Under the pieces are notes generated by a model. The model was not told where the DNA came from, did no database searches, and saw only the letters and a program-made list of their open reading frames with translations. Made by a program: the position numbers and the translations under genes. This document shows positions 1-13,000 of a stretch of 64,000 bases of DNA, one piece after another. Within the stretch, counting starts at the first letter, position 1. Every line of letters begins with the position of its first letter. This stretch comes from Phoronis australis (lineage: Eukaryota; Phoronida; Phoronidae). The DNA lies in contig NMRA01000010.1 of NCBI GenBank assembly GCA_002633005.1, forward strand, positions 1,206,443 to 1,270,442, written 5' to 3'.

Positions 1-112
1 TATACACCCCCGACGAGCCCCTGCTTGCGCGCACCCGAACTCCCAAATGGTATCTGGTAGATTTTTAGGTGGGGCAATGCCCCCTTTGCCCCCCCCCCTA
101 AATCCGCCACGG
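1..112. mobile_element. Truncated hAT-like short element at the left window edge
   Basis: Bases 60-112 match the inner part and end (AAATCCGCCAC) of the complete 148-bp element at 41126-41273, including the TTTTAGGTGGGGCA segment. The other end lies outside the window. Confidence 0.6.
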
Positions 113-2872
113 ATAAACAATATATCTGACGATCACTTTCAATTCGAAATTCGAAAATGCCTGCACTTTACTGTATTATGTCAGAAAATATACCGAAATA
201 GCAGATAACAAACCTATGTTCTGTTGTTTTGTTTCTTGGTCTATTTTAAGGCATTCACATCGCATAGCTTTGTAGCGAGATCTCTCGCTGCTATATAGCT
301 TAGCTACGTTTGGACATTTTCTTCTAGACCCCCTCGTTACCTCATGGTGTAGCCACCACGCGCGTTCAATGCCGATGAATAACATTAAGCCTCAGCTAAT
401 CGTGTGCACGATCCTGTCATCTACGCAAACACCACTCGGGCGAAGTTGGCCGGGAAAGGCCCGATGATTGTGTGAAGCACTTTGAATCAGAAGCAAGTTC
501 AAAAATTATTACTTAGTTACATGTACCATTGTTCGAGCCCCCCCCCCTAAACCCCCTGGCTACGGGCCGGACATGACGCCCCGTTTTTGACCGGTTAAGA
601 CACCTCAACACTAAAGACACACTGCACTTGCAGCCGCTCCAAATAATATGAAGTCAGTCGTGGTAACCTCACTTATTTCGCATACAAATAATTGCATAAA
701 TTGTCAATTTTCAAAGGCTGACTATTGTCCTGTAAATAATGGAAATTTTACTAAAACTTGTTTATGACATCTACAGTATAAACCCTGTTAGCAATAGACT
801 AAAATTTTCCAAGTTGCTATTTTTGTTGAGAAGTTCTACAAAATAGAATTTCACTGGTCAGCCACGTTGCGTCATTGCTAAATAAGCGAGGTATAGGTTA
901 AAAACATCGTTTTTTATTTGTGTAACCGGTTCAGGTAATATATGGATTCGGGTCATGTTGAACGTTTCACACAGGAACAGAAATTGTACGTATTGCACAC
1001 ATGTGCTCAACTAATCTTTATATCATGAATGTGATCCATGGAAAGGCACCCTAAACATGCCTCTTAAAATTTCAGATTGAAGCCATGTTTCTAAAACGGA
1101 AACATCAATGCTGAAGTCGGTCATTTTGTGACTTGCAGTTTAAATACCTTAAAACAATTTAATTGGATTGCAACACAATTGAGCTATTATAATTAATTCT
1201 TCAGATATTCAAAACAAATCAACCATGTCAACTATTCAGTAGCCTCTTGTTTGGAATGGACACTTGATATTGAATTCAGAACACTTCTACCCTTGTTATA
1301 CTTGATATATTGTCTTCTGTTTTGATTATATCTGTTTATTAGTACCAGATGAGAGCATTGAAATGCTGTTGTATTTAACCACTTTGCCTGTGTTTGACTT
1401 ATCATCCGCTGCATTAGTCACAATTCCCCTGCTTAATGTTATGATGGAGATGAAACGGATAGGCGTATTATTAGCTTTACAATGATGTATAACACGTGGC
1501 AAACATTATCGAAGTGGTTTAGTTTTTATTAGAAGTGTGTACATGTATGCCGAGTTCCTATTGAACTTGACCTAAAAATAACCAAGCAGCAGGTATAGCC
1601 GCTGTTCATAGTGTATAGCATTACAAGGGTTCACACACTGCACTCCGTCAACAAGTGTCCGATCACTCTACAAATTCAATTTTTGCCTGTCATTTAAAAT
1701 CGGTTAAAAAACTGAATTCTTAACAAAAAGTCGACTCCGATTGGGGTTAAAGAGAAAATTTTGCGGACAAACGCCCCACTATCTGGACACTCGGCACCAG
1801 AATTTGTAAACCAAATAAACGCCCATGGGTGTTCATTTGGCATAATTTTTGAATAAATGCCCACAGTAGTTTCATCAGATGGGCTTATCTAAGGAGAATC
1901 CCAGAATTGATTTTTTCAGTTCATTTTTGAATACCTGCTGGTGTTCACCACTAAGTCTAGCAGAACAGAATCATTTCTTATACGAGAAGGTTAGGCATAA
2001 TATTGAAATAACAAAAATATAGGCTTGTGATCTAGAAATGGTATCTATTTAGTTGCACCAGTGGATTTATGAAATTGCTCTGAAGACCAAAACTTGTGAT
2101 GAGCAGAAAGATTATCTTCAATACAAATGTGAAAGACCAAATCTATGACCAAATAAAAACCATATATTTATAAATATTTCATAATGACAAAATGTAAATC
2201 ACAATGATCACAGTCTGCAAGTACAGTGCCATTCTTGACACAACCACATTGTCGCAGGAACAAATTAACAGACACGAGTGAACTGTTAAAAAGTCAGTTT
2301 TACTACAATTAGTCCACAGAGCAGGAGAAAAATTAGATGGCAATGACCTACTTGTTAGCATGAGAATGACACAAAATGAAAGAAAATTATCTCAACACCT
2401 AAGATCAGTTTTAAGATGACTGAGAAGTTCACGAACCTGTAAGGTCCTGGTTTATCAAACCTCGCACACAACCCATGCCTACAAACCACCATGACATTGC
2501 AGATCAGATCACTGAACTCATCACTACCTGTCAGTTTAAAATACATTACAACTGGGCACAAGCGAATAAATAACTTGTAGATTGAAGGTTTCCTCAGTGT
2601 CTCCATTGTTGAAGCGTTTCACAGCCTATGTGATATCAACATTCAGAGCTATTTCAAAGCTGACAATAGGTGACATATACTCTCAAAGCAATGTCGTATG
2701 TGTAATCAAAGGCATCACACAACGAGAAATTGTAGATTTCTCACGTGACTTCTTTCATTTCAGTTCCCGGAGCGACTTCAGGAACAACTACAGTGCTGCA
2801 GACCAAATAATGTCCCATCATTAGATACGTGCCTGGCCTCACCTCCATGTACTGACCATGAGATTGACAGAC
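113..2872. other. Intergenic DNA downstream of DDX56
   Basis: No open frame here resembles a known protein and none exceeds about 80 codons. A C-rich patch at 540-575 looks like the end of a decayed transposon. The part next to 2872 is likely to include the DDX56 3' UTR, but I found no AATAAA on the minus strand close to either terminal exon copy. Confidence 0.5.
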
Positions 2873-3470
2873 TAAACCAATGGTAACCGATGACCTGAAG
2901 AGATCCTCCTACTTTTTCCTTTTCCTTTTAGCTTTTGACTTTAAACCAGCAAACTGGAAGCTTTTTAAGGGATCAGATTGCATCTTCTGTAAACAGAACA
3001 CAAGTTTCTATAGTTGTTAGCAGTAGAGTTTGATCGGCTAACCAGACATAATGGCCACCGTGAAAAGTAGCGGAGAATAATGCGGTTGACTACACAAGAC
3101 AAAACTGGGAGGTATAGGTCAATGTTCACAGCATTAGACTGCACCAACATGAACAAAAGACTAATGTTTTGATGCATCAGCAACATATGGAAATAGCACT
3201 GACAGCATAGCATTAAAAGGGAAAGCAAACGCTTTCAAGTTGCCTGCACTGAAAAAAATACCAGGTAAGGTAAAAAAGCAGGAGATTCTAGTCTTCAACT
3301 ACCTTGAGCACCTTACAGGGGATCAGATTAACACTACATTTGCCCGCTCATTTTGAACTCACTTTTGTCATTGTGGAGGTTCAGTCATGTTATGTTAGTC
3401 TCGATGTCACAGTCTGAACAGGAATACATGCTGCATAAGTTTGGTTTGGACCTTCAAAGTCATTGTATAT
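2873..3470. repeat. 598-bp direct repeat, left copy, with a second DDX56 terminal exon
   Basis: Nearly identical to 3472-4069 (offset 599), with a few scattered single-base differences. It contains a full second copy of the DDX56 last exon on the minus strand at 2986-2909: same acceptor, same 25 codons, same stop. The two copies are separated by exactly one N at 3471. The sparse SNPs and the N suggest two alleles of one locus laid end to end by the assembler, not a real tandem duplication. If real, DDX56 would have two equivalent terminal exons. Confidence 0.9.
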
Positions 3471-3471
3471 N
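3471..3471. other. Single N at a repeat junction (contig join)
   Basis: One ambiguous base sits exactly between the two 598-bp copies. A single N at a repeat boundary is most simply a scaffolding or gap-closing mark. Confidence 0.85.
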
Positions 3472-4069
3472 TAAACCAATGGTAACCGATGACCTGAAGA
3501 GATCCTCCTACTTTTTCCTTTTCCTTTTAGCTTTTGACTTTAAACCAGCAAACTGGAAGCTTTTTAAGGGATCAGATTGCATCTTCTGTAAACAGAACAC
3601 AAGTTTCTATAGTTGTTAGCAGTAGAGTTTGATCGGCTAACCAGACATAATGGCCACCGTGAAAAGTAGCGGAGAATAATGCGGTTGACTACACAAGACA
3701 AAACTGGGAGGTATTGGTCAATGTTCACAGCATTAGACTGCACCAACATGAACAAAAGACTAATGTTTTGATGCATCAGCAACATATGGAAATAGCACTG
3801 ACAGCATAGCATTAAAAGGGAAAGCAAACGCTCTCAAGTTGCCTGCACTGAAAAAAATACCAGGTAAGGTAAAAAAGCAGGAGATTCTAGTCTTCAACCA
3901 CCTTGAGCACCTTACAGGGGATCAGATTAACACTACATTTGCCCGCTCATTTTGAACTCACTTTTGTCATTGTTGAGGTTCAGTCATGTTATGTTAGTCT
4001 CGATGTCACAGTCTGAGCAGGAATACATGCTGCATAAGTTTGGTTTTGACCTTCAAAGTCATTGTATAT
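3472..4069. repeat. 598-bp direct repeat, right copy, with the DDX56 terminal exon
   Basis: Partner of 2873-3470. Holds exon 15 of DDX56 at 3585-3508, which encodes [17 protein letters not shown], then a basic tail and the stop. This copy is nearer to exon 14 and is used in the gene model. Only 36 bases follow the stop before the N, so the true 3' UTR and poly(A) site should be looked for beyond the left copy. Confidence 0.9.
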
Positions 4070-7000
4070 TGGTTTTTGAAGCCTTTTATAAATTTACCTT
4101 ATTCATGTAAATTGCATGGTTGTTGTAAATACCAAGTATGACACTTAGTTATGTACATAGTGTGTTTTGTGAAACTTACTTTAAATTTGGTTTGCCCTTT
4201 TGAAGGTGCAACTGTGCGTTTCCTTTTCCCTGGACGACCAGATTCTGTGCTCATACCTCTAATTTTCCTCAGGGTTGGTGGAACTGTAATGCAAACACAG
4301 GGATAGATTTGCCTAAAAATATGTGAAGCCCGAGTCAACAAATCTAGCCATTCTAAACAGCTGTCATTACATATCTGAACTCGCATTAGAATAATACAGT
4401 TCATGTGAAGCAGATTCAGATGTGATGCGGAACAGCACTTTTTAATAGGCCTCTTCTCCTGTTCAAACATACCGTTTGTGCCTTGCAAAAGTTTGGCAGA
4501 AGAGTGCAATATCGTAGAATCTACTATGAAAATAAATTCCCACAAATTGTACAGAATCTACATCCAGTATTACCTAAGTATTCCGGAACATTCTTCATAT
4601 GCGAGTGCAACTTGACAACATGCAGAGCCTTGTCATGTCGAAGAACTTGCAGATCTCGCGGGTTGTCCTCAAAGTATGACTGAAAGGAGAACACGTAGTG
4701 ATGGGTAAATTGTGGAGTAACCGTAGCTGAAAAGGTGATGCAACTTGCTTCATGGAACCTACCAAGCCCGCTCTAACAATACTACACAAAGAGACAATCA
4801 AAATTTGTGCAAAATGCATGAACAAAGGGACGCAAACACGTTCAACAAGCAGTCACATTTTGGTCCCCATAGTATTCAAATATTGAAAAGACAACCATGT
4901 TCCACTGACATATCCTATCAAGTGACTATCAAGTCGCCTATTGGTGAAATGGCAAATTAATGTGCATCAGCTGTATAAACTAAATGGCATCGAGAAATGT
5001 TCAAAGCCATAGAAATGCAGAGCTAAATTTCTAAGTGAGAGCCTCTGGACAAGTCCCTCTTTGCTTAAATTTCATAGAATGTTATGTAATCCCGATACCT
5101 CAGTTGTGAAATGTTATACTACGCATCTAAAAACCGGAACAGCGTTTGTATTGCTGACTAGTGTGCATAGCACCACAATGACTTTTTTATTTGTTGTACT
5201 TTGGGCTGATGGCCATGCGTACAAATAAATAAAGGAAATGCATGCACCCCAGCTTATCCACCCTCCCCCCCGTTACCATCACTCTCCCCCAGTCCCCGTT
5301 TCACCTCCACAGTTGCCACAAACTTCATGCCTGCCCTCTCTTGCTTTGTCTGAATATTACTCAAGTTTTGTACTAATCTGACCAGACACATGCCACTCTG
5401 TCTAATACTCCCACCCTGTCTAATACTCCCATGCAAGTAAGTGCTACAACTAGTGTCCCAAGAGTAACCTCACTCACGTCAACTAACAAAAGCAACAATG
5501 CTGCTTAAGCAACTCAATCAACACAGCGGAGATTTCAAGGTCATCATATACATTAGAACACAAGTCATGCAACAATGCACCAAAACCTTTCATATGATGT
5601 ACCCCGACTTTGATTGATGTTTTGTATCAGGCTGATAAAAGTGATCACTAAACTAAAGATAATGATCATCATTCAGTGCATCATTCAGGGAAAGCGACTT
5701 TTGATCATTTATCATGATTGTAATATATCACAGTTGATGACAAGCCTTGCATGACAGGTTGTATTCTTATCATCCATAGATACCACATCATACCATTCAA
5801 ATGAATTCATAAAAATGGTCGATGTGAATTCTTATAAATTTTTTTTTGTTAAACTACGATCAACCAAAACTTTTGTTGTGTATGCAGACAGAATGACCCG
5901 GAATCGTTGGTGCAACTGAAATTAACCATTCGAGTAGCTAGAAAGACTCGCCATGACAGGAAAATGGTACTTTGCTGGATTTCTCTTGTAAAATGCAGAA
6001 TTCACAACGTAGCTTCAACTTGCAAGGCAAATTTCACATAACTCACTTTCAATTTGTTAGAGTTCAAAATTTCGGACTTGATTTCCTTCAGCCGTGCCTC
6101 CCTGATAGCAGTCCTCGTCACTGCTTGCATGGCGTCCTGCAACACAGACACACACCAGTATAAAATGTCAAGAAATTTGATATCGCAGCTAAAACATTAA
6201 CAGTATCTTATGTGGAAATTGACTGGATATCAATCCACTTGTAAATGGCATGCTGGGTAAAGAACCTACACTGGTAAATTTGATCAATGTCTTTCAAGTG
6301 ATTTGGTCGATTGAGATGTGCACTCAAAGAGAAGGGACAATTTTTGAAAAATTAAAATGGCCACAATAATGTGTTGAGGCAACTGAATCAATTGATAAGC
6401 TCTCTAGATATCAAAATCTTACTGAAAAATAACCTAGCGGGATACTATGGTAGTCAAATCCGACCAAAACTCCACCAGTGCCAACAAATTCCTCTTTTCT
6501 ACTCTAGTGCCAAGCTTCATAAAAACACAGTCAGAATCATTTTGACAACTGACCGACAAATATATTATAAAGTCAACAAAGATTCATAAAGAACCAAAGG
6601 TAGCCACTCCAAATAGGTAAGTAGCCAGTAAGTCTCTCCTAAAAACACTGAAAATGCCACAACCACAACCTGATGTAGGCAGATTGAAAAGTGGTAAGCT
6701 CCACCCCAAAGATGCCTTACACCCTTGTGGAAACTTAAATACATCCAGGGTTCATCGAGATAGCAAGCACGCAAACAATCGGATGGGAAGACAGAATACA
6801 CACACATATACATATGTGGGTGTATATAGACTGCAATCAAGGCAAGCCAACTAGTGATCAACTATCCGGTCATTGTCAGTTGAGTGAGTGTATCAGTTAG
6901 AGCTAATAACACAAGTCATCACAGATGTCAGAATGTTAAGCTTTCATCACACACACACCGAATAAACGGAAGAATTGACCAGAGGAGAGTTTGAAACATA

Positions 7001-10000
7001 ATTTGACAGTCAGTTTCAACTTGAATACTGGATTTCACACAACTAATTTAAATGGATTACATTGCTTGACTTGACGAAGACTGTACTATGACTTGCATTT
7101 AAAGACAAGTTTTCATCAACCAGAAATTGCAAACGATAGCGAGTGCATTTTTACACAAGAATACAGCTTACATAATACTGTGATGCAAACCAGAATTTGC
7201 TGTTTTTAAAACACGCACTTAGAGAAAAATTAAATCATGACTCCAGAGACAACTCCACATATAATTTACTGCATACCACTTTCTGCTGGAAAACATTTAA
7301 TGTCGGTATAGAATATGACCATCTGTCAGCCGTACCTTTGCTCTGTACCTGAAGCCCTCTATCTCCTCCATTCTGAAGTTGTATGGAGTGAACAGGGTGC
7401 TACCTTCTGAAAAAACAAACACGTTTATGCATGACATATCATTTGAGCCAAACTGAATAAACTTGGTGTAAATCTGTTACCTTCTCAAATCAGTCACTCT
7501 CAAACTGGTATGCCAATGCAATAAATATCATTATTTATAAGGGGAAATTTACTTGGGAAAATTTATTTGGGGAAAATTACAAAAAGGAAAAATTTACTAA
7601 GTGTTTACAAAATGGTTAGTCCTACCCAGTCAGTAATTAGGAATTGATGAATCAAATTTCAAGGAATACATACAAGAATAAGTAGCAGTCTTGAAGGCAA
7701 TGAACATCTCATTAAAAATGGACGAAATATGAGAGTAAAAATTCTGGCAAGTTTATTTTTTATTAATTTTCTCAAAAAATCTTGCCACAATTTAAACTAA
7801 GGTAGACGTGTTTCACAGTCTTCCCTTTTTCGAAAATGACTATTCACATTCTGGCCCATAGAACCAGGCCAGTCACATCATTACTCTGGCAATTCAACTA
7901 AGAGGGTGCATCAGCTAGAGCTAATAATTATAAGAAAAATTTACTAGGGGTCCACAAAATGGTTAGTCCTGCAAGGACCACCTACCCAGTCATTGATGAA
8001 GAATTAATAATACAAGAATCAAATTTCAAGGGACATGTTCAAGAAAAAGTAACCACTGTGAAAGTAATGAAAATAATATTAAAAATGGACGAAACATGAG
8101 AGCAAAAATTTCAGCAATTTCTTTGTTTCACATTGTTTATTTTCTATTGATTTTCTTAAAAAATTTTTGCTACAGCTTTAACAAAGTTAGACATGTTTCA
8201 CAGTCTTCCCTTTTTTGAAAATGACTATTGACTAGTCACATTCTGGTCCAGAAAACCAGGCCTGTCATATACAACACTGACAAAGAATACATTTGAGAGG
8301 GTGCATCAGCTAGAGCTAATATTACATGCCATCACATGTTAGGTCAGCATAGTAGACTATCATCATGTGCACCAATATCCACAGGGAACCTAACTTTTCA
8401 TGAATTCAATATATGCAAGCCTGTACAAACAGTTAATTTTCCAAAATTTTCAAACCAATGTTAACAACAGATTCTATCACACAGAGCAACTGATTTCTGC
8501 AACACCAACTTAAAAAGATACCAAACCGGGTTTTGGCAAATTAACAGATATTAAAAACGACTTTCCCATTATGTTCTCTGAAACAAAAAATGATTTGTAA
8601 CCCTCGGCATCCCTAAAAAAATTTGGAGGAAAATTTGAAAACTCATTTTAGAGTCTACTAAACGGGCAAGTGTGACCTGTGCTTTTACCGAATTAAACGG
8701 GAACTGTGGGAAAAGACCACCCACCAAGGAGCATAATATCCCATTTGTGAGATAAGGAGGATGAGTTTCTAGTTGATTTCTGTCTTCAACTTATAAGATT
8801 GACGCCAATGATGCATTAGCGGGTGACTGAAAGAGTTGGGTGAAATTATCAAAACAGGGTTAGGTAATCTTTTTAAGTGTTTGTCACAGAACACAAGTTA
8901 GAGGGAAGATCTACATAACCAGGTGTTCAACAACACAATAAGTACCAGTGTACCTGTTCCATCACTGAGTGCCTCTTCTACTTGTCGTAGTAATGAGGTT
9001 TCTTTTATACTAACAAATGACAACGCAGTACCTTGGTTATCTCCTCTCGCAGTTCTACAAAGAAATGACTTCCATTAAAGATGGAACGTAACCTTATACA
9101 CTCTCAAAACCTAAAGTGAAATACATATCTAATGCCAAAGACAACAGTATAATTCTAGTGTTTTTTTTTTCTAAATTGCAGTGACGCAGCATTTTTTCGT
9201 TTTCTGTATCGTCAATAAAGAGAAAGTCAACTGATGCCAGACGACATCCATCATTTTGCCCCCAACGTTACCTCATGCTGTATGACACATAGCAATCACT
9301 ACCCCCAGCGACAATGCTGGCTGACATGTAGCGACCACTTCCCCAGTCACCTTATGCCAGTCAAAATGATTGAGGATTTTCTTTATTTTTCTAGACAAAG
9401 AGGCGCTTAGAAGCAAAATCAGTCGGGCGTAGACCAGAACAAATTACATTGTTTTCGACCTAATAAACTGAACTCAAGATAACAATCTAACCACAATTAT
9501 TCGTAGGCAAACGGTTTGTTTAACCTGATCAGCTGAAGTGTATAATTTGAGAAAAATAGCTATGCTAGGGGAACAGCGCACATTTTTTCAGTTTACCTCA
9601 TACTCATTAAACAAATATCAGTAGGACATGATTACAATTTTTTTCAATCAAAAATGTATTTTGGGGATTATTGTTTAATGGCGTACATTTTTTGCAATTA
9701 TATTAGCTTTGATCAAAGCTCTAAAACAAAATGTCCCGATTTTGAGATTTTATTACAAATCAACAATTCTTACGCCATGTCTGCCAGGCATTCGCTGCAA
9801 CCAAGGCCAGTTAATGTACCAGATAAATACGCTCAAAATACTCATCTATTGGCTGATTTAGCTCGTCAATAGAGCATTTGGCTGTGACTGGGAAGGCCCC
9901 AGGTTCGAATCCTCATCAGAAAATACTTCTCTCATTGATAATGTTACTACAATAAACTATCTGGAGATTAAACCAAGCCGATTCATTTTTAGTTCACAAT

Positions 10001-13000
10001 TACAATACCTCACCTGCCCACCCTGTGAATGTAAGAGTCTGCACTTGTCGGAAAGTCAAAGTTCAGAACGTTGGAGACATTCTGAAAGTCTATACCCCGT
10101 GACACACCATATTCTTTGTCTTTCTTTTTTGACCTGCAGTAAACACAAATGGAATGAATTTAACAACTCAACATTTTCTTTCCTTACATCACACATACTT
10201 CCCACTCACTTACAATTTCACTTTCCTAGAGCTCCAGAAGTTTCAATATATTATCCACGAACTACTTTCCCACAAAGAGTACAAGGCACAGTGCTTCAAT
10301 CGACTGTTCCGAGTAAATGCTTACTTCAGATTTCACATAATGTCAAGTGCCAACATTCGGTTTGATGTCCACTCCCCATTATGGAGATCTAGTATATGCA
10401 CATACGGTGTTACCGAGACGTCATATTATCATTCTATGACATTTCTGATGAGTTTTTATCCCATTTTCAATCCATGCCAGAAAAAAAAGTTGTTTTCCAG
10501 GTTTTCTGTGTTCCCAAAAGTGGGTGGGAGCCATAGTCTTATGACGAACCTCGCTGCACTTATATAGGAACACATTGTGCCTAGACCAAGACTTCAATAT
10601 TATTGAAGTCTTGGTCTAGTTAAACTACATGCATCAGAGTCAGAAAAGAACCATCAAACTAGTAGTCAGTAATGGGTTTGCTCATCATTTGCACACACAT
10701 CAACATATCCATGGTTATGCTACACTCCAAAGTGACACGAGTCGCCACAATATTGAACACAAATAAGCTGGAGACAAGCCACTGTTGTTACTGTTACACA
10801 TCATATACACCAAGACAATAGTAATCATAAAAAATACTATATCCCCATTACGACAGCTAATACTGTCAACAGCAAAACTGTATGGTGAAAAAGTTCTAAT
10901 TGCAGAATGTCTTAAGTCACCTTGTTAACTTTCCTGTTAATTTCCCTTCATTGTGGATCAAGAGGAAAGGCCACTCTGATGGTGAATTGGGCGCCCAAAC
11001 GTAATGACGCAGAAGTCCTGGTCATTTTATCTGATTACTTTTTGCGCTTATTGTACGTAGCACAGCAAAAAATGTAACGTCACAGTTAATAGAGCCCTGT
11101 GTGACACAATGTTGGCGCTGTAACACATAAACTCTTCACAACTGATGAAGTATAAACATGGATTAAAAATTCATAATTGCACAGAACACAGTCAATTCAG
11201 AGATCTCATCGACAGCACTGTTGTCATTCTCCAAATGCATTATGAGAGTGTCAACTCGTAAACGTTTGGTAACATCACAGGAAACTTGGCGACTTCCACA
11301 CCACACGACAGAAAACAACATCCTTTTCTAGATTTCATCACTCAAAGCACAGGTCCACAGCAACATACTTTTTGGTGGCAGCATGACTGAACACCCACTC
11401 TACTTAAAAAAAAAAAACTGAAAAAGAACCTCAAAATGCATCGAATGAATGCAAATCTTTTGCCCGATGTTAACGATTCTTGAGGCATGCACCATCCAAT
11501 CAGGCTGGACTAAAATCTCACTGCACAAAATGCCAGGCCTCTATTCTGAAGACCTCAGAAACTAGCGAAAACCTAAGATTGTATGAGATATCGCTACAAA
11601 TTACAAGTGAAACACTTTTCTTGCCTCTATGAAATGCAGCCCATGTGTTGGTCTTAAATGTCAACAGATGTTTACATGCGGACAACCGCCCACAATGAAT
11701 TTGAAAAATGACCACCACTGCCACTAGTGGGGAAGTTTTTCTGTCAATGAAATCCCACAATTCCCTGCTCTAAATGGATGCCTCCATTCAGTGACAGTAT
11801 TGACCTACTTCTTATGTTTGCCATCAGCTGACTGTTGCGGATTGGTGGAGATGACTTCGTCTGAGGCAATGATGTAGTCGTAGAGACCATCATTGAACTG
11901 ATTTACAATGTGGCACCTGAAACAGCAACATAAAGAGTTAAAAAAAACAACAACCAATATAAAGAGTAAATGTACAGGTACCAATAGAGTAAAGAATAAA
12001 CACAAAGTTATCAATATAAACATTTAACACACAGGTGAGCAGATATTTTTAGCGAGTATTTATTCACACTTTTATAAGAATAGGGATAAACAAACCACAT
12101 TCAAAAAGTGGATGCTCATTTCGCTAAAATGAAACGGGCTTAAAAGTCACTGTCACTAATCAAATTCTGCATGCTATGTAATACAAAAGACCTTGTATTT
12201 CAAATTTTTCTCACCGAGAATTTATTGGCAGCTCTGAGTTGAGGACACATGCTGGGAGGCCAAACTGTTCTAGAAACAATTTCAACCTGAAAAAAAGAGC
12301 TTTTCAATTGACACAATAACAGTGAAGTTTTCAGTATTTAGAACTTGAATTGACTCCCACAAAATTCACCATAAAGCGCTGATAGGTGTGCATCAGAGGC
12401 CTGGACACTATATTGAAATTAACATCAACCATTTGTCAGATATAACGCTCATCACTTGCACCACGTAAACTGAATCAGCCAACTGACAAGCGACAAGCTA
12501 AACACAGTTAGGCGAAAGGCACCTCTAGCCCAACAAACATGACTTTGGACATGCACTGTGCCTGTCCAAACCAGTAATGTTGCTCTATGTCATTGAAATT
12601 AGGTTGAGTCAAGAGTGGACGGGCACTCGACATAAGTCCACCTCTACTGACACGGCTGTACGTACTTGTAACATTTGTCCACTGTATTCACGAACACTAT
12701 AGTCCTGCCTCTGACTAGGTTCAGCTTCAAAAGCGTGTAAATCAGCACAAACTTGTCCTCTTCTTCACATCTAGAACCAGCAAGCAGCATTATTTATTAT
12801 CAATATATACAATACATGTAGCTTAGGCAGGGCCGTACCTGTGAAGAGTCGCAGAGACATGGTCAAGCCAATAAACCAAAACAATTCAGCCCAATTGGGA
12901 GACTTTCAGCAGAACGTATCAAAATGCCACCATTGAACATTAGCTCAGATTATGTAACTAGCAAACATAGCGAGTTGTTATAAACTATAATTTGGCACAA

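Noticed and set aside
2965-3228. Minus-strand 87-codon ORF repeated at 3564-3827
   Set aside because: It appears twice only because the 598-bp segment is duplicated. It overlaps the DDX56 last intron and terminal exon in another frame and has no protein signature.
9851-9919. Functional tRNA gene
   Set aside because: Boxes A and B are good but the anticodon and T stems do not pair.
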